Of a stretch of DNA of 6,636 nucleotides, positions 6,373 to 6,636 are shown in pieces. The stretch lies in contig JAFYPY010000140.1 of NCBI GenBank assembly GCA_017547345.1, forward strand, positions 1 to 6,636. The letters are read 5' to 3'. Numbering within the stretch: the stretch's first letter is position 1; every line of letters begins with the position of its first letter. The position numbers and the translations under genes are program-made. This stretch comes from Bacillota bacterium (GTDB lineage: Bacteria > Bacillota_A > Clostridia > Peptostreptococcales > Anaerovoracaceae). The notes below the pieces were generated by a model. That model saw only the letters and a list, made by a program, of their open reading frames with translations, searched no databases and had not been told where the DNA came from.

Positions 6373-6633
6373 ATGAATTATCACACGAAAGTTCTTTTGG
6401 AACGTATTATTTTTTTAGAAGAATCACAATTGGAGAAAGAGGAACATGAATTAAAAGGTTCTCCAGATGGAACGCTCGTAGTGCGATCGCGCAAGAAACG
6501 TCTATATTATTATCATCGTAATAAAAATTCAGAAAAAGGAATCACGCGAGACAAAAGTCTAATCTATAGCTTGGCACGCAAAACCTTTTTATCCACCAGC
6601 ATATCCATTCGCAAAAAAATCTTGTTCTATTAA
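6373..6633 (+). CDS. Uncharacterised protein, apparently frameshifted near its 3' end; true gene probably runs past the window
   Basis: As written this encodes 86 residues from the ATG at 6373. The N-terminus looks like a charged helix (LLERIIFLEESQLEKEEHEL, about 7-26). Then comes a small basic and aromatic-rich region, PDGTLVVRSRKKRLYYYHRN (31-50), and ITRDKSLIYSLARK (57-70). The order of helix, 'G.L.....K..YYY' strand pair, then 'LIY.LARK' resembles N-termini of longer uncharacterised Clostridia proteins that I recall, but I cannot name a function. After residue 72 the sequence changes to a Ser/Ile-rich tail (LSTSISIRKKILFY) and stops. The -1 frame from the T run at 6586-6590 instead reads FIHQHIHSQKNLVLLK and is open to the window end. 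The gene has its own promoter and SD and diverges from the LytTR gene, which may control it. A truncated, real 86-residue protein cannot be excluded. Confidence 0.6.
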   Translation: MNYHTKVLLERIIFLEESQLEKEEHELKGSPDGTLVVRSRKKRLYYYHRNKNSEKGITRDKSLIYSLARKTFLSTSISIRKKILFY

Positions 6634-6636
6634 AAA

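Overview
The window looks like chromosomal DNA from a low-GC Gram-positive bacterium, most likely a Clostridia-type Firmicute. The grounds are AT-rich intergenic DNA, strong AGGAGG Shine-Dalgarno (SD) sites, sigma-A-like promoters, a rpsB-tsf pair, a YitT family membrane protein and a Gram-positive-style cardiolipin synthase. The genus cannot be named from the sequence alone. Almost everything reads on the minus strand; a single gene at the right end reads on the plus strand.

Right to left along the minus strand: a stand-alone LytTR DNA-binding protein (5850-6179) is followed within a few bases by a good sigma-A promoter (5814-5842). That promoter drives a roughly 180-nt structured leader and then rpsB (S2) and tsf (EF-Ts). 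A Rho-independent terminator (3671-3704) closes this translation operon directly after tsf, so the pyrH-frr genes that often follow in Firmicutes are not here. Next comes a tightly packed three-gene group: a class III (CaiB/BaiF) CoA-transferase or racemase-like enzyme (2445-3623), a YitT family membrane protein (1570-2427), and cardiolipin synthase cls, which runs off the left edge (1-1550). Gaps of 17 and 19 bp suggest co-transcription. No shared pathway is obvious beyond membrane and acyl metabolism.

At the right end, the LytTR gene and a small plus-strand gene of unknown function (6373-6633) diverge from a 193-bp intergenic region. It contains an extended -10 promoter for the LytTR gene, a TTGACA/TAAAAT promoter for the plus-strand gene, and imperfect TTYGACA direct repeats between them that could be the LytTR operator. 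The plus-strand reading frame seems to be broken by a one-base shift at a T run near its end, because the -1 frame continues open to the window edge with a more protein-like sequence.

The housekeeping part is ordinary. The best candidates for a second look are the divergent LytTR region with its possibly frameshifted partner, the rpsB leader RNA with alternative pairings, and an EF-Ts about 70 residues longer than usual. I see no CRISPR array, tRNA, rRNA, insertion sequence or prophage gene, and no strong evidence of an undescribed multi-gene system.
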